A stretch of DNA of 64,000 nt from Methylotenera sp. (GCA_005777825.1 SXLB01000073.1:1-64000), one strand, 5' to 3'; counted from the stretch's first letter, positions 39,813-51,367 are shown. The notes: a model not told the origin generated them from the letters alone. Made by a program: numbers and translations.

Positions 39813-42247
39813 TGTTAAACATAGAAATTGACGGCAAAGCGTTAGAAGTCGAGCACGGCAGTTCCATCATAGACGCGGCCGACAAAGTCGGCATCGCCAT
39901 TCCGCGTTTCTGCTACCACCCGAAATTATCCGTGGCGGCCAATTGCCGCATGTGTTTGGTTCAGGTTGAAAATTTCAACAAGCCTTTGCCGGCTTGTGCC
40001 ACACCAGTAGCCGATGGCATGAAGATATTCACGCGCTCCAAATCGGCCATAGAGGCACAAAAAAGCGTGATGGAGTTCTTGCTGATTAACCATCCCTTGG
40101 ATTGCCCTATTTGCGACCAAGGTGGCGAATGCGATCTGCAAGACGTGGCGGTGGCTTATGGCACCAGCGGTTCACGCTACACCGAAGAAAAACGCGTGGT
40201 GTTCAATAAAAACATCGGGCCATTAGTCAGCACCGACATGACGCGCTGCATACAATGCACACGCTGCGTGCGCTTCTTGCAAGAAGTCGGCGGCATCATG
40301 GAGTTGGGCATGGTAGGGCGTGGCGAACACGCTGAAATCACTGCTTACGTCGACAAGAGCGTGAATTCCGAATTGTCCGGCAACATCATCGATTTGTGCC
40401 CAGTCGGCGCATTGACCAGCAAGCCATTTAGGTATTCTGCCCGCAGTTGGGAATTAACCCGCAGGCCCAGCATAGCGCCACACGATGGCTTGGGTTCACA
40501 CATAGAAGTGCACGTTAAAGATAATAAAGTCATGCGCGTGTTGCCACGGACAAAAGACAGCATCAACGAATGCTGGTTGTCGGATCGCGACCGTTTTTCC
40601 TACGAAGGCCTCAATAGCCCAGATCGCCTAAAAGTGCCCATGATTAAGCACAACGGCAACTGGGTGGAAACGGATTGGAAAACCGCGCTGGAATTTGCCG
40701 CAGGTCAGATCAAAGACATCACCAACGAGCACGGCGGTGACGCCCTAGGTGTGTTGGTTTCACCTAATAGCACCATGGAAGAAGGCTATTTAGCTAAACA
40801 ACTGGCCACGGCGCTCAACTGCGGTAACGTCGATTACCGTTTGCGTCAAACTGACTTTAGGTTAGACGGCAAACGCATGGGTACACCGTGGATGGGTTGC
40901 AATATCCACGAGATAGAAGACTTGGATCGCATCTTGGTGATCGGGTCCAACCTAAGAAATGAACACCCGCTTCTGGCTAAGCGTTTCCGTAAAGCCGTGG
41001 CCAATGGCGCAGAATTGTCCGTGATCAGCCCATTGGACAACAACCCGCTGATGGATATCGCTCATAAAGTCATAGTGCGCCCTAATGACATGGTGAATGT
41101 CTTGGGCCAAGTGCTAAAAGCCATGTCCGGTTTACAGCGCCTGTCCTTGTGCTTGCCGCCATCGCTCAACCATTTACTGGAAGAAATTAAAGTCAGGCCG
41201 AATACCCAAGCCATTGCCGAGAGCATGGCCGGCCATGGTAAAGACTACGATTTAATCGCACCTAAAGTCGGTATCTTTATCGGTAACATGGCATTGAGCG
41301 ATCCGCGCTTTACTGAAATGTACAGCATGGCTGAAGCCATAGGCGGTATTTCCGGTGCGAAAGGCGGCATCTTGCCGGCTGCATCGAACAGCACCGGCAT
41401 GCACATGATGGGTGTGATGCCCAGCAGCAGCGGCATGCATGCAAGAGCCATGTTAGAAGTGCCACGTAAAGCTTACCTAATAGTTAACATAGAGCCGGAG
41501 TTGGATTGTCAGCACGCGGCATTGGCCAAAGCCGCCATGCAAAAAGCCGAATGCGTGGTCGCGTTAACCGCCTACAAATCCAGCGCCCTAGAGCATGCCG
41601 ATATCTTGTTGCCTATTGCCCCCTTTAGCGAAACCTCAGGCACCTTTATGAGCATGGAAGGGCGCGTACAAAGTTTTGCCGCAGCGGTTAAGCCATTAGG
41701 TGAATGCCGTCCTGCATGGAAAGTGCTGCGCGTGTTAGCCAATACGCTGGGCTTGCCAGGTTTCGACTACGATACCAGTGAGCAAGTTAAACAGGCTATT
41801 TTTGCCGGTGAAAAACCGTCGGCGGTGGTGTGGCGTAGCCTCAATAACAACCTAAAAGATTTGGTGGAGATACAAATCAACATCAAACACGATGGCTTGC
41901 AACGTATCGGTGAAGTGCCACAATACGAATCCGACCCCATCGTGCGTCGGTCTATGCCGTTGAAAAAAACCAAGTACAACATCAAGCCTATGGCGCGCAT
42001 GAGTGCCGCTCAGTTAGCCGATTTGGGCTTGCAAGAAGGCGATCAAGTTTTGGTGAAACAAGACAAAGGCAGTGCGGTGTTGACTGTTAAATTGGATAAT
42101 CACGTGGCTAAAGGTTGCGTACGCGTGGCGGCCGCCCATGAAGACACCATAGGTTTGGGCGATTTAATGGGCGACATCACAGTGGAAAAACTCACAGCAA
42201 AACAATTGGCGGCGTATCAAGCTGGCCTTAAGGAAGTGCACGCGTAA
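39812..42247 (+). CDS. nuoG: NADH-quinone oxidoreductase subunit G
   Basis: The large iron-sulfur subunit of the peripheral arm, 811 residues. The N-terminal [2Fe-2S] domain has [15 protein letters not shown] and CATPV; the His-Cys3 cluster region is [18 protein letters not shown]; a further cluster is [12 protein letters not shown] with a matching cysteine in [13 protein letters not shown]. The rest is a molybdopterin-oxidoreductase-like fold without cofactor. Confidence 0.97.
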   Translation: MLNIEIDGKALEVEHGSSIIDAADKVGIAIPRFCYHPKLSVAANCRMCLVQVENFNKPLPACATPVADGMKIFTRSKSAIEAQKSVMEFLLINHPLDCPICDQGGECDLQDVAVAYGTSGSRYTEEKRVVFNKNIGPLVSTDMTRCIQCTRCVRFLQEVGGIMELGMVGRGEHAEITAYVDKSVNSELSGNIIDLCPVGALTSKPFRYSARSWELTRRPSIAPHDGLGSHIEVHVKDNKVMRVLPRTKDSINECWLSDRDRFSYEGLNSPDRLKVPMIKHNGNWVETDWKTALEFAAGQIKDITNEHGGDALGVLVSPNSTMEEGYLAKQLATALNCGNVDYRLRQTDFRLDGKRMGTPWMGCNIHEIEDLDRILVIGSNLRNEHPLLAKRFRKAVANGAELSVISPLDNNPLMDIAHKVIVRPNDMVNVLGQVLKAMSGLQRLSLCLPPSLNHLLEEIKVRPNTQAIAESMAGHGKDYDLIAPKVGIFIGNMALSDPRFTEMYSMAEAIGGISGAKGGILPAASNSTGMHMMGVMPSSSGMHARAMLEVPRKAYLIVNIEPELDCQHAALAKAAMQKAECVVALTAYKSSALEHADILLPIAPFSETSGTFMSMEGRVQSFAAAVKPLGECRPAWKVLRVLANTLGLPGFDYDTSEQVKQAIFAGEKPSAVVWRSLNNNLKDLVEIQINIKHDGLQRIGEVPQYESDPIVRRSMPLKKTKYNIKPMARMSAAQLADLGLQEGDQVLVKQDKGSAVLTVKLDNHVAKGCVRVAAAHEDTIGLGDLMGDITVEKLTAKQLAAYQAGLKEVHA

Positions 42248-43275
42248 TGGAATGGCTAGTTCAATTATTCGGGGTTTATTGGCCAGGCGTTGAGCTGACG
42301 GCTTGGACCTTAATTAAAATTGTCGCTATCGTGCTGCCCTTAATGGGCGCGGTGGCCTATTTAACCTTGGCTGAACGCAAAGTCATTGGTTACATGCAGG
42401 TGCGCATAGGCCCCAATCGTGTCGGTTACTTTGGCTTACTGCAACCCTTGGCCGATGGCATCAAGTTGTTGTTTAAAGAAATCGTCATTCCCACCGCCTC
42501 TAATAAAACTTTATTTTTATTGGGTCCGGTATTGGCCATTGCCCCTGCCTTTGCCGCTTGGGCGGTGGTGCCGTTTGATATGACCATGGTATTGGCCGAT
42601 GTCGATGCCGGATTGTTGTACATACTGGCCATGACCTCGGTAGCCGTATACGGTGTCATTATTGCCGGTTGGGCCTCCAACTCCAAGTATGCTTTCCTAG
42701 GTTCACTGCGCTCAGCGGCACAGATCGTGTCCTATGAAATTGCCATGGGCTTTGCCTTGGTCGGCGTGTTGATGTGCGCTAACTCATTGAATTTAGGCAA
42801 GATAGTCATGGGTCAGAGCGGCGGTTTTTGGCATTGGTACTTCTTGCCCTTGTTCCCCTTGTTCATTGTTTACTTTATTAGTGCGGTGGCCGAGACCAAT
42901 CGTGCGCCATTTGACGTGGCCGAAGGTGAGTCAGAAATCGTCGCCGGTTTCCACGTTGAGTATTCCGGCATGGCCTTTGCTGTTTTCTTCTTGGCCGAAT
43001 ACGCCAACATGATATTGGTTTCCATGCTGGCTGCTTTAATGTTCTTGGGTGGTTGGTTGTCGCCTGTGCCGTTTATTGCGGATAGCTTTGTTTGGCTATT
43101 AGCTAAAGTAGCGTTCTTATTGTTCCTGTTCTTATGGTTTAGGGCCACGTTTCCTAGGTACCGCTACGACCAAATCATGCGTTTGGGCTGGAAGGTCTTT
43201 ATACCCATTACCATCGTCTGGATAGTCGTGGTAGGTGGCATGATGCAAACCCCATGGGCTTACTTATTCCATTAA
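42247..43275 (+). CDS. nuoH: NADH-quinone oxidoreductase subunit H
   Basis: NuoH links the quinone site to the proton-pumping arm. [38 protein letters not shown] and [27 protein letters not shown] are absolutely characteristic. It has 342 residues with about eight helices. It overlaps nuoG by one base. Confidence 0.97.
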   Translation: MEWLVQLFGVYWPGVELTAWTLIKIVAIVLPLMGAVAYLTLAERKVIGYMQVRIGPNRVGYFGLLQPLADGIKLLFKEIVIPTASNKTLFLLGPVLAIAPAFAAWAVVPFDMTMVLADVDAGLLYILAMTSVAVYGVIIAGWASNSKYAFLGSLRSAAQIVSYEIAMGFALVGVLMCANSLNLGKIVMGQSGGFWHWYFLPLFPLFIVYFISAVAETNRAPFDVAEGESEIVAGFHVEYSGMAFAVFFLAEYANMILVSMLAALMFLGGWLSPVPFIADSFVWLLAKVAFLLFLFLWFRATFPRYRYDQIMRLGWKVFIPITIVWIVVVGGMMQTPWAYLFH

Positions 43276-43280
43276 ATCTT

Positions 43281-43772
43281 ATGATTAAAACTATAAAAAA
43301 ATCGCTGTCTAGCTTAATGCTGATAGAGCTGTTAAAGGGTATGGCCTTAACCGGCCGCTATTTCTTTGCACCCAAAATTACCGTGCAATACCCAGAAGAA
43401 GTGACGCCGCAATCCAACCGTTTTCGTGGTTTGCATGCGCTTAGGCGTTACGCCAATGGCGAAGAGCGTTGCATCGCTTGTAAATTATGCGAAGCGGTAT
43501 GCCCGGCTATGGCCATCACCATAGAATCGGAACAGCGTGAAGACAATACCCGCCGCACCACGCGGTACGACATCGATTTAACCAAATGCATTTTTTGTGG
43601 CATGTGCGAAGAATCCTGCCCGGTCGATTCCATCGTGGAAACGCGGGTATTTGACTACCATGGCGAGCAAAGAGGCGACTTGCTGTACACCAAGGAAATG
43701 CTATTGGCCGTGGGTGATAAACACGAGAAGCAAATAGCCGCAGACCGCGATTTAGACAAAGCCTTTAGATAA
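43281..43772 (+). CDS. nuoI: NADH-quinone oxidoreductase subunit I
   Basis: NuoI carries two [4Fe-4S] clusters that pass electrons towards Nuo[13 protein letters not shown] and [12 protein letters not shown] bind them. The ORF track begins inside nuoH at 43254; the ATG at 43281, just after the nuoH stop, gives [21 protein letters not shown] and the usual 163 residues. Confidence 0.96.
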   Translation: MIKTIKKSLSSLMLIELLKGMALTGRYFFAPKITVQYPEEVTPQSNRFRGLHALRRYANGEERCIACKLCEAVCPAMAITIESEQREDNTRRTTRYDIDLTKCIFCGMCEESCPVDSIVETRVFDYHGEQRGDLLYTKEMLLAVGDKHEKQIAADRDLDKAFR

Positions 43773-43791
43773 GAGAGAGCCTAGGCCTACC

Positions 43792-44448
43792 ATGACATTT
43801 TTTGGGTTACATTTTCAAGACCTGGTTTTTTACAGCTTAGCGCTTATTCTGCTGTATGCCGCCCTAAGCGTAATTACTACACGCAATCCTGTGTACGCCG
43901 CGCTTTTTTTAGTGCTGGCTTTCTTTACTGCTGCCGGCATATGGCTATTATTGGAAGCGGAGTTTTTAGCCATCACCTTGGTGCTGGTCTATGTTGGCGC
44001 CGTCATGGTCTTGTTCTTATTCGTGGTGATGATGTTGGACATTAATTTAGACCGCCTGCGTGAGGGGTTTTGGCAAGCGCTACCGGTGGCCTTGCCCGTA
44101 GGTGGCTTAATGGCAGTAGAGATGGTCATGATAGTAGGGGTGAATAATTTCGGTGCGGACAAAGTGTTGGCACCTGCGGCTAAACCGGCTGACTACAGCA
44201 ACACGGCCGCCTTGGGTCATGTGCTGTATACCGATTATTTGTTGGCCTTTGAATTGGCCGCCGTGGTGCTGTTGGTGGCCATCGTGGCTGCCATTGCACT
44301 CACATTAAGAAGTCGTAAAGAAAGCAAGCCTACCGATGCCAATAAGCAGGTGGCAGTTAAAAAAGCCGACAGGCTGCGTATTGTCAAAATGGCCGCCTTG
44401 CTGGAGCCTAAAGCCGAGCCCACTGGCAGCACTGAGGAGAAAAAATAA
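43792..44448 (+). CDS. nuoJ: NADH-quinone oxidoreductase subunit J
   Basis: A membrane-arm subunit with five helices, 218 residues. [53 protein letters not shown] is the conserved core. A charged C-terminal tail rich in K and E extends beyond the last helix. It overlaps nuoK by one base. Confidence 0.95.
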   Translation: MTFFGLHFQDLVFYSLALILLYAALSVITTRNPVYAALFLVLAFFTAAGIWLLLEAEFLAITLVLVYVGAVMVLFLFVVMMLDINLDRLREGFWQALPVALPVGGLMAVEMVMIVGVNNFGADKVLAPAAKPADYSNTAALGHVLYTDYLLAFELAAVVLLVAIVAAIALTLRSRKESKPTDANKQVAVKKADRLRIVKMAALLEPKAEPTGSTEEKK

Positions 44449-44753
44449 TGGTCGGTTTATCCCATTACCTAATTCTTGGTGCCTTGCTGTTTGCCATCAG
44501 TGTGGTTGGTATCTTTTTAAATCGTAAAAACGTCATCATTTTATTGATGGCCATAGAGCTGATGCTGTTAGCGGTGAACCTCAACTTTATCGCTTTCTCG
44601 CATTACATGAACGACATCGCTGGGCAAGTGTTCGTGTTTTTTATTTTGACCGTAGCCGCTGCTGAATCGGCCATAGGCTTGGCTATCTTAGTGGTGCTGT
44701 TTAGAAACTTACGCACCATTAATGTTGACGATTTAAATCGCTTAAAAGGGTAA
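44448..44753 (+). CDS. nuoK: NADH-quinone oxidoreductase subunit K
   Basis: A three-helix membrane subunit, 101 residues. [28 protein letters not shown] and the glutamates in [18 protein letters not shown], which take part in proton transfer, are conserved. Confidence 0.96.
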   Translation: MVGLSHYLILGALLFAISVVGIFLNRKNVIILLMAIELMLLAVNLNFIAFSHYMNDIAGQVFVFFILTVAAAESAIGLAILVVLFRNLRTINVDDLNRLKG

Positions 44754-44760
44754 GTTCAGA

Positions 44761-46788
44761 ATGACCATGCAACAGATTTACTTAGCGATACCGATACTGC
44801 CTTTATTAGCTGCTGCCGTGGTGGGCCTATTTAGCAAATTCCTGCCCAGAGCGGCCGCGCATGCATTAACCATCTTGGGTGTGGCTTTATCATTTGCCTT
44901 GTCTCTTTATGTGCTCAACCATGCTATGCACAGTGCGCCGTATAACGAAACGGTGTATTCCTGGTTAAAAACCGGTAACCTTAGTTTTGAAATTGGCTTT
45001 TTGATCGATAATTTGTCGGCCATGATGATGGTGGTGGTGACCTTTGTTTCCCTCATGGTGCACATCTACACCGTGGGTTACATGGCTGAAGACCCAGGTT
45101 ACGCGCGCTTTTTTAGCTACATCTCGCTGTTCACCTTTGCCATGTTAATGCTGGTCATGAGCAATAACTTCATGCAGCTGTTCTTTGGTTGGGAAGCGGT
45201 GGGCTTGGTTTCCTATTTACTCATTGGTTTCTGGTACACACGACCAACCGCCATCTACGCCAACCTAAAAGCCTTCCTGGTTAACCGGGTAGGGGATTTT
45301 GGTTTTCTATTAGGCATAGGCTTGGTCCTCATGCATTTCGGCAGTTTGGATTACGCGTCGGTGTTCTCGCTGGCCCCACAAATGGCCGACGTGCAAATCA
45401 ATTTAATTGGCAGCAGTGCTTGGTCCTTGCTGACCGTCACCTGCATATTGCTGTTTATTGGCGCCATGGGTAAGTCGGCGCAAGTGCCGCTGCATGTATG
45501 GTTACCCGATTCCATGGAAGGCCCGACGCCTATCTCGGCATTAATTCATGCGGCGACCATGGTCACTGCGGGTATTTTCATGGTGGCCAGAATGTCGCCA
45601 CTGTTTGAGTTTTCGTCCACTGCGCTATCTTTCATTATTGTTATCGGCAGCATCACGGCCTTGTTTATGGGCTTTTTGGGCATCATACAAAACGACATTA
45701 AACGGGTGGTGGCGTATTCCACGCTCTCGCAATTAGGCTACATGACCGTAGCGCTTGGCGCGTCGGCTTATTCCGTGGCCATCTTCCACTTAATGACGCA
45801 CGCCTTCTTTAAAGCCTTGCTGTTCTTGGGGGCGGGTGCCGTCATCATGGGCATGCACCACGATCAAGACATACGCAATATGGGTAACTTGAAAAAATAC
45901 ATGCCGGTGACGTGGATCACGTCTTTAATCGGTTCATTGGCCCTAATTGGTACACCGTTTTTTGCCGGTTTCTATTCTAAAGACAGCATCATAGAAGCCG
46001 TGCATGCATCGACCATACCTGGCAGTGGCTTTGCCTATTTTGCCGTGTTGGCCGGGGTGTTTGTTACGGCTTTTTATAGTTTCCGTATGTATTTCTTGGT
46101 GTTTCATGGTGCGGAAAAATGGCGCATTACGCATCACGATGCCGAGCACGACGCCCATCACGATGACCATGACCACCATCATGGTCTGGCACCCACAGAC
46201 GATCCGCATGAACCGGGTTGGGTGATCAAGTTGCCTTTAATCCTCTTGGCCATTCCCTCTGTTTGGATAGGCTATGTGGCCATAGAACCTATGCTATACG
46301 GCGACTTCTTCAATGGCGTCATAGTCGTAGACCATGCTGCGCACCCGGCCATGCAAGCCATGACTCACCATTGGCATAGCACCATGCACAATGCTGCTGG
46401 CATGGCCATACACGGCTTGCTTAGTGTGCCGTTTGCCTTGGCCGCCTCCGGCGTGCTATTAGCCTGGTTCTTCTATACGCAGCGTCCAGACATACCGGCT
46501 AGCATACAAAGCAAGTTAAGCTGGCTTAACCACGCGTTGGAAAACAAGTACGGGTTTGATGCGTTTAATGACAAAGTCTTTGCTGCCGGCTCGCGTTTGC
46601 TAGGTCATAAACTATGGCAAATTGGGGACGTGACCATCATCGATGGTGCCCTGGTCAATGGCACAGCCAATCTGATTGGTAAGGCGGCGGCTGTCGTGCG
46701 TAAGTTGCAAACGGGGCTGATTTACCACTACGCATTCGCCATGATCATAGGCGTGTTTTTAATGCTTACTTTCTTCACTAAAGTTTAA
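44761..46788 (+). CDS. nuoL: NADH-quinone oxidoreductase subunit L
   Basis: The distal antiporter-like proton channel with the long lateral helix, 675 residues. GWEAVGLVSYLLIGFWYTRP, MGKSAQVPLHVWLPDSMEGPTPISALIHAATMVTAGIFMVARM and NDIKRVVAYSTLSQLGYM are family motifs. A histidine/aspartate-rich loop near residues 458-480 (DAHHDDHDHHHG) is more marked than usual and may bind metal, though similar loops occur in other NuoL proteins. Confidence 0.96.
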   Translation: MTMQQIYLAIPILPLLAAAVVGLFSKFLPRAAAHALTILGVALSFALSLYVLNHAMHSAPYNETVYSWLKTGNLSFEIGFLIDNLSAMMMVVVTFVSLMVHIYTVGYMAEDPGYARFFSYISLFTFAMLMLVMSNNFMQLFFGWEAVGLVSYLLIGFWYTRPTAIYANLKAFLVNRVGDFGFLLGIGLVLMHFGSLDYASVFSLAPQMADVQINLIGSSAWSLLTVTCILLFIGAMGKSAQVPLHVWLPDSMEGPTPISALIHAATMVTAGIFMVARMSPLFEFSSTALSFIIVIGSITALFMGFLGIIQNDIKRVVAYSTLSQLGYMTVALGASAYSVAIFHLMTHAFFKALLFLGAGAVIMGMHHDQDIRNMGNLKKYMPVTWITSLIGSLALIGTPFFAGFYSKDSIIEAVHASTIPGSGFAYFAVLAGVFVTAFYSFRMYFLVFHGAEKWRITHHDAEHDAHHDDHDHHHGLAPTDDPHEPGWVIKLPLILLAIPSVWIGYVAIEPMLYGDFFNGVIVVDHAAHPAMQAMTHHWHSTMHNAAGMAIHGLLSVPFALAASGVLLAWFFYTQRPDIPASIQSKLSWLNHALENKYGFDAFNDKVFAAGSRLLGHKLWQIGDVTIIDGALVNGTANLIGKAAAVVRKLQTGLIYHYAFAMIIGVFLMLTFFTKV

Positions 46789-46791
46789 ACA

Positions 46792-48303
46792 ATGCTAAAT
46801 TATTTCTACCATCATCTCTTGAGTTTTGCGATTTGGTTGCCGGTAGTGGCCGGGGTAGTGGTGCTTGCAAGCGCCAACGAAAACAAAGCTAACACCACCC
46901 GTTGGATAGCCTTGCTTGGCGGCTTGCTCAGCTTTTTGGTGACCATTCCGCTTTACACTCAATTTAATTTTGCGGATGGCGGCCTGCAATTTCAAGAAGG
47001 CTTTAGCTGGATACCGGCCTTTAACATCAACTACCATTTAGGGGCCGACGGCTTAGCTGTGCCCTTAATTTTGCTCACCAGCTTCACCACGCTGATAGTG
47101 ATTATTGCCGCCTGGGAAGTGATAGAAAAGCGCGTGGCGCAATACATGGCTTGTTTCTTGATTATGAGCGGCTTAATGATAGGGGTGTTCAGCGCGCTGG
47201 ATGCCATACTCTATTACGTATTCTGGGAAGCGATGCTCATCCCCATGTTCTTGGTGATTGGCATTTGGGGTGGCCCTAACCGCGTTTACGCCACGGTTAA
47301 ATTCTTCCTCTATACCTTGCTCGGTTCACTCTTGATGTTGGTGGCCTTTATCTATTTGTATTTAAATACCGGTAGCTTTGAAATTGCCGATTTCTACCGT
47401 TTTCCTATGCCATTGCAAGTGCAGATTTTAGTGTTCTTGGCTTTCTTTGTGGCCTTTGCCGTCAAAATTCCCATGTGGCCAGTGCACACCTGGTTGCCTG
47501 ATGCCCACGTGGAAGCGCCGACAGGCGGTTCCGTGGTGTTGGCGGCGATTGCCCTGAAACTAGGTGGTTACAGTTTTCTGCGTTTCGCCATGCCCATCGC
47601 ACCAGATGCGGCACACCATTTAACGCCTTACATGATCAGCTTGTCTTTAATTGCCATTGTTTACATTGCCTTGGTGGCCTTGGTGCAAAAAGACATGAAA
47701 AAGTTGATTGCCTATTCATCCATCTCACACATGGGTTTCGTGACATTGGGCTTTTTCTTGTTTAACAACATAGGCCTAGAAGGCGCGATTGTGCAGATGC
47801 TTTCGCACGGTTTTATCTCAGCGGCGATGTTCTTGTGCGTGGGCGTCTTATACGACCGTGTGCACAGCAGGCAAATTGAAGCTTACGGTGGCGTGGCTAA
47901 TACCATGCCAGCGTTTGCTGCCTTTGCCGTGTTCTTCGCCATGGCCAATACCGGTCTGCCCGGTACCTCGGGTTTTGTGGGGGAGTTCATGGTGATATTG
48001 GGCGCCATACAAATTAATTTTTGGTATGCATTCTTGGCCGCTTTCACCCTGATATTCGGTGCGGCGTATACCCTTTGGATGGTGAAGCGGGTATTTTATG
48101 GGGCGGTGGCTAACGATCAGGTAGCAGCCTTAAGCGATTTAAATAAACGTGAATTTTTCATCTTGGCTACATTGGCTGTATTGGTGTTGGCTCTTGGCGT
48201 ATACCCGCAAGCGGTTACCGACATGACCAATGCCACGGTGAATGAACTTCTTACTCATTTCGCACAAAGCAAGCTGCCTACCAGCCTGCCAGCAGGTTTA
48301 TAA
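46792..48303 (+). CDS. nuoM: NADH-quinone oxidoreductase subunit M
   Basis: Antiporter-like proton channel, 503 residues and about fourteen helices. FWEAMLIPMFLVIGIWGGPNRVYA, KIPMWPVHTWLPDAHVEAPTGGSVVLA and KDMKKLIAYSSISHMGFV are conserved. It follows nuoL by three bases. Confidence 0.97.
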   Translation: MLNYFYHHLLSFAIWLPVVAGVVVLASANENKANTTRWIALLGGLLSFLVTIPLYTQFNFADGGLQFQEGFSWIPAFNINYHLGADGLAVPLILLTSFTTLIVIIAAWEVIEKRVAQYMACFLIMSGLMIGVFSALDAILYYVFWEAMLIPMFLVIGIWGGPNRVYATVKFFLYTLLGSLLMLVAFIYLYLNTGSFEIADFYRFPMPLQVQILVFLAFFVAFAVKIPMWPVHTWLPDAHVEAPTGGSVVLAAIALKLGGYSFLRFAMPIAPDAAHHLTPYMISLSLIAIVYIALVALVQKDMKKLIAYSSISHMGFVTLGFFLFNNIGLEGAIVQMLSHGFISAAMFLCVGVLYDRVHSRQIEAYGGVANTMPAFAAFAVFFAMANTGLPGTSGFVGEFMVILGAIQINFWYAFLAAFTLIFGAAYTLWMVKRVFYGAVANDQVAALSDLNKREFFILATLAVLVLALGVYPQAVTDMTNATVNELLTHFAQSKLPTSLPAGL

Positions 48304-48306
48304 GTT

Positions 48307-49755
48307 ATGGAAACGATACGTTACGACCTCATTACCGCCTTGCCTGAGCTGATTGTGCTGTGCATGGCCATGGTGATTTTATTGACTGACTTGTTCATCT
48401 CACCAGCCAGACGCATGGTGATATACAGCATGGCGCAGTTGACCTTATTGGCCGCCGCTTACTTTAGTTTTTCTAGCCATGCACCGAGTGTCAGCACCGC
48501 ATTTAGCGGAGCGTTTATCGACGACGCGATGGCGGATGTGCTGAAGCTCATGATGTACCTTGGTACCTCGTTTATTTTCGTATACAGCAGGCAATACCTG
48601 CAGCATCGCGGCATGTTCCGTGGCGAGTTTTACGCCTTGGTCTTGTTCTCATTATTGGGCATGATGATCATGGTGTCAGGTCAAAGCATGCTAACGCTGT
48701 ACGTGGGTTTAGAACTGCTGTCCCTTAGCTTGTATGCCTTGGTGGCGATGGACCGAGATAACGCTAAGGCCACTGAAGCCGCCATGAAGTATTTTGTCTT
48801 GGGTGCCCTGGCGTCGGGTATGCTGTTGTACGGCATGAGCATGGTGTATGGCATGACCGGCAGCTTGAACTTGGCTGAAATTAATATGGCTTTAATGTCG
48901 GGCGCTAAGATCCATGCCGTCATGATATTAGGCTTGGTCTTTATCGTTGCTGGCTTGGCCTTTAAATTGGGTGCCGTGCCTTTCCAAATGTGGGTGCCGG
49001 ATGTCTATGAAGGCTCACCTACTGCCGTGACCATGTTAATCAGTTCGGTGCCTAAGTTAGCCGCCTTTGCCTTCGTTATTCGGATGTTGGTGCAGGCTTT
49101 GCCAACGCTAGCGGTCGATTGGCAGCAAATGCTGATGATCATGGCGGTGCTGTCCATACTGATAGGTAACATCACGGCCATTGCGCAAACCAATCTAAAG
49201 CGTATGTTGGCTTACTCGACTATTTCACATATCGGTTTTGTCTTATACGGTTTAATGAGCGCGACCATGAACGGCTTTATTTTTGCCATGTTCTACGTGG
49301 TCAGCTATGTGCTGATGACGCTAGCCGGTTTCGGGATTATTTTACTGCTGTCACGCCCAGGCTTTGAAGCCGACAAGCTCGATGACCTTAAAGGCCTCAA
49401 TCAACGCAGCCCATGGCACGCTTTTTTGATGTTGATTGTGATGTTCAGCATGGCCGGTGTGCCACCTACATTGGGCTTCTATGCAAAGTTTAGCGTATTG
49501 CAAGCGGCCTTGGCAGCGGGCTATATTTGGTTGGTGGTGTTCGCCGTGTTAATGGCCGTGATAGGAGCGTTTTATTACCTACGCGTCATCAAGTTGATGT
49601 ATTTTGATGACCCCTTGGATACGCATGCCATCAGCGCGCCCATGGACACACGCGTCGTGTTGGGCTTCAATGCCTTGGCTTTATTGGTGATAGGGTTGAT
49701 GCCAGAAAAGCTTATGGAGATCTGCATTTACGCCATCACCAGCAGCTTGAGTTAA
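48307..49755 (+). CDS. nuoN: NADH-quinone oxidoreductase subunit N
   Basis: The third antiporter-like subunit, 482 residues. GLELLSLSLYALVAMDRDNAKATEAAMKYFVLGALASGMLLYGMSMVYG and KLGAVPFQMWVPDVYEGSPTAVTMLISSVPKLAAFA are typical. It closes the nuo operon; the NUDIX gene follows 31 bases later and may be co-transcribed. Confidence 0.97.
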   Translation: METIRYDLITALPELIVLCMAMVILLTDLFISPARRMVIYSMAQLTLLAAAYFSFSSHAPSVSTAFSGAFIDDAMADVLKLMMYLGTSFIFVYSRQYLQHRGMFRGEFYALVLFSLLGMMIMVSGQSMLTLYVGLELLSLSLYALVAMDRDNAKATEAAMKYFVLGALASGMLLYGMSMVYGMTGSLNLAEINMALMSGAKIHAVMILGLVFIVAGLAFKLGAVPFQMWVPDVYEGSPTAVTMLISSVPKLAAFAFVIRMLVQALPTLAVDWQQMLMIMAVLSILIGNITAIAQTNLKRMLAYSTISHIGFVLYGLMSATMNGFIFAMFYVVSYVLMTLAGFGIILLLSRPGFEADKLDDLKGLNQRSPWHAFLMLIVMFSMAGVPPTLGFYAKFSVLQAALAAGYIWLVVFAVLMAVIGAFYYLRVIKLMYFDDPLDTHAISAPMDTRVVLGFNALALLVIGLMPEKLMEICIYAITSSLS

Positions 49756-49786
49756 ACGACTCATTTGATACGCTAGCCCGTCAACC

Positions 49787-50362
49787 ATGCTCACCACGCT
49801 TAATGACCTGACGGAAAGCTGCATCACTACTGAAACCATACGTAGCGGTGGCATGTTAACCCTAAAGGTAGACCAAGTGGCGTTGCCTAGCGGCCGCACC
49901 GGCCAGCGCGAATACGTGGTTCACCCAGGCGCGTCGGTAGTCGTCGCGCTATTGCCAAACGGCCATGTCTTGCTGGAAAAACAATTCCGCTACCCCTTGC
50001 ATCAAGTCTTTATAGAATTGCCGGCCGGTAAAATCGATGCATCGGAACCGCCTTTGCTAACGGCGCAGCGCGAGCTGTTGGAAGAAACCGGTTACAGCGC
50101 AAAAGAATGGGTGGCATTGGGTAGGCAACACCCTTGCATAGGTTATTCAGACGAAGTCATCCATATGTATTTGGCCGTAGGTTTAATGGCGGGCCAGCAC
50201 AAGCGTGACGAAGACGAGGCGTTGGAACTGTTCGATCTGAGTTTATCCGATTGCCTAGGCTTAATAAAAAGCGGTCAAATTAGCGACGGCAAAACCATGC
50301 TGGCTTTGTTTATGGCGGAGCGGTATCTGGCCGAGCACCCGCATTTATTAGCCGCTGGCTAA
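49787..50362 (+). CDS. NUDIX hydrolase, ADP-ribose pyrophosphatase type
   Basis: 191 residues. The NUDIX box fits perfectly (G-KIDAS-E-PPLLTAQ-RELLEETGY) and the upstream FRYPLHQVFIELPAGKID segment matches the ADP-ribose pyrophosphatase (NudF) group, which splits ADP-ribose to AMP and ribose-5-phosphate. Its position after complex I would suit removal of NAD+ breakdown products; that link is inference. Confidence 0.88.
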   Translation: MLTTLNDLTESCITTETIRSGGMLTLKVDQVALPSGRTGQREYVVHPGASVVVALLPNGHVLLEKQFRYPLHQVFIELPAGKIDASEPPLLTAQRELLEETGYSAKEWVALGRQHPCIGYSDEVIHMYLAVGLMAGQHKRDEDEALELFDLSLSDCLGLIKSGQISDGKTMLALFMAERYLAEHPHLLAAG

Positions 50363-50375
50363 AACAGAGGCGCCC

Positions 50376-51233
50376 TTGGCTAAGATACTCATAGTCGGTT
50401 GCGGTGATTTAGGCTTGGCCATAGCCGATCTTTTAGCTAATAAGCACGCGGTATTTGGTTTAAGGCGGCAGTCACAAGGCCGGTCATTACAGGGTCAGTC
50501 ATCTAATTTCAGCATGTTGCAAGGCGATGTCACCGACCCAGCCAGCCTGCAAATTTTGCATGCGCTCAAACCCGAATTGATTCTTTATTGCGTGGCTGCG
50601 GATGCGCAAACCGATGCGGCCTATCAGGCGCAATATGTAATGGGCTTAGCTAATGTGTTGGCAACTCAGCGGGAAAACACGGCATTGCGCCATGTGTTTT
50701 TTGTTTCCAGCACGCGCGTCTATGGTCAAGATGCAGGCGAGTGCTTAGACGATGCTACACCGGCTAGTCCGGTGGATTTTGGTGGGCAGCGTTTGTTGGA
50801 AGCGGAGCAATTGTTAAAAAGCCTGGCATGCCCAGCCACGGCTTTGCGTTTGTCTGGGATCTACGGCCCAGGCCGTCTACGCATGATTAATTTGGCTAAA
50901 AACCAAACCTGGCCTATGCAAAACACGTGGAGTAATCGTATACACCGTGACGACGCAGCGGCCTTTACGGTTTATTTGATGGAGCAAGTGTTGGCTGCTA
51001 AGGCTGTCTTAGCATGCTACATAGTCAGTGATGCTACTCCCGTTTCGCTTTATACGGTTTTGGCTTGGTTGGCCGAGCAATTGCAGTTAACCAAGCCGGA
51101 AAATTGGCAGCAAGTTGCTAAATCGGGCAAGCGTCTTAGCAGCCGGTTGATGCAGGCTAGTGGTTATAAATTACGCTACCCAAATTACCAAGCCGGTTAT
51201 CAAACCTTGTTGCATGATCAGCCCCAGGAATGA
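50376..51233 (+). CDS. Atypical SDR / NAD-dependent epimerase-like protein
   Basis: 285 residues, YeeZ-like. KILIVGCGDLGLAIADLLANKH is a Rossmann dinucleotide site, and VFFVSSTRVYGQ and LRLSGIYGPGR are extended-SDR motifs. The usual Tyr-x3-Lys catalytic pair seems to be lost (the region reads VDFGGQRLLEAE), so it may bind rather than convert its ligand. The start is TTG at 50376, five bases after an AGAGG ribosome site. Confidence 0.8.
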   Translation: MAKILIVGCGDLGLAIADLLANKHAVFGLRRQSQGRSLQGQSSNFSMLQGDVTDPASLQILHALKPELILYCVAADAQTDAAYQAQYVMGLANVLATQRENTALRHVFFVSSTRVYGQDAGECLDDATPASPVDFGGQRLLEAEQLLKSLACPATALRLSGIYGPGRLRMINLAKNQTWPMQNTWSNRIHRDDAAAFTVYLMEQVLAAKAVLACYIVSDATPVSLYTVLAWLAEQLQLTKPENWQQVAKSGKRLSSRLMQASGYKLRYPNYQAGYQTLLHDQPQE

Positions 51234-51275
51234 GGCTTATGCGCTTGCATGTTTGCCAATAGCCATCTAGAAGGT

Positions 51276-51304
51276 TTGCGCCCAAGGCCACAATCAGCTA
51301 AAAT
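51276..51304 (+). promoter_or_regulatory. Predicted promoter of tRNA-Val
   Basis: TTGCGC (51276-51281) and TAAAAT (51299-51304) are 17 bases apart and are followed by a GC-rich CGCGCTCTG discriminator, as in stable RNA promoters. Confidence 0.5.
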
Positions 51305-51367
51305 CGCGCTCTGTTTGAATTTAAGCCAAATGGTTGCTTTAAGCGCTTAAAAAAACCTAAAAAACAC

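Noticed and set aside
46136-46205. His-rich loop in NuoL as a new metal site
   Set aside because: Variable charged loops occur at this place in other NuoL proteins; noted in the gene entry only.
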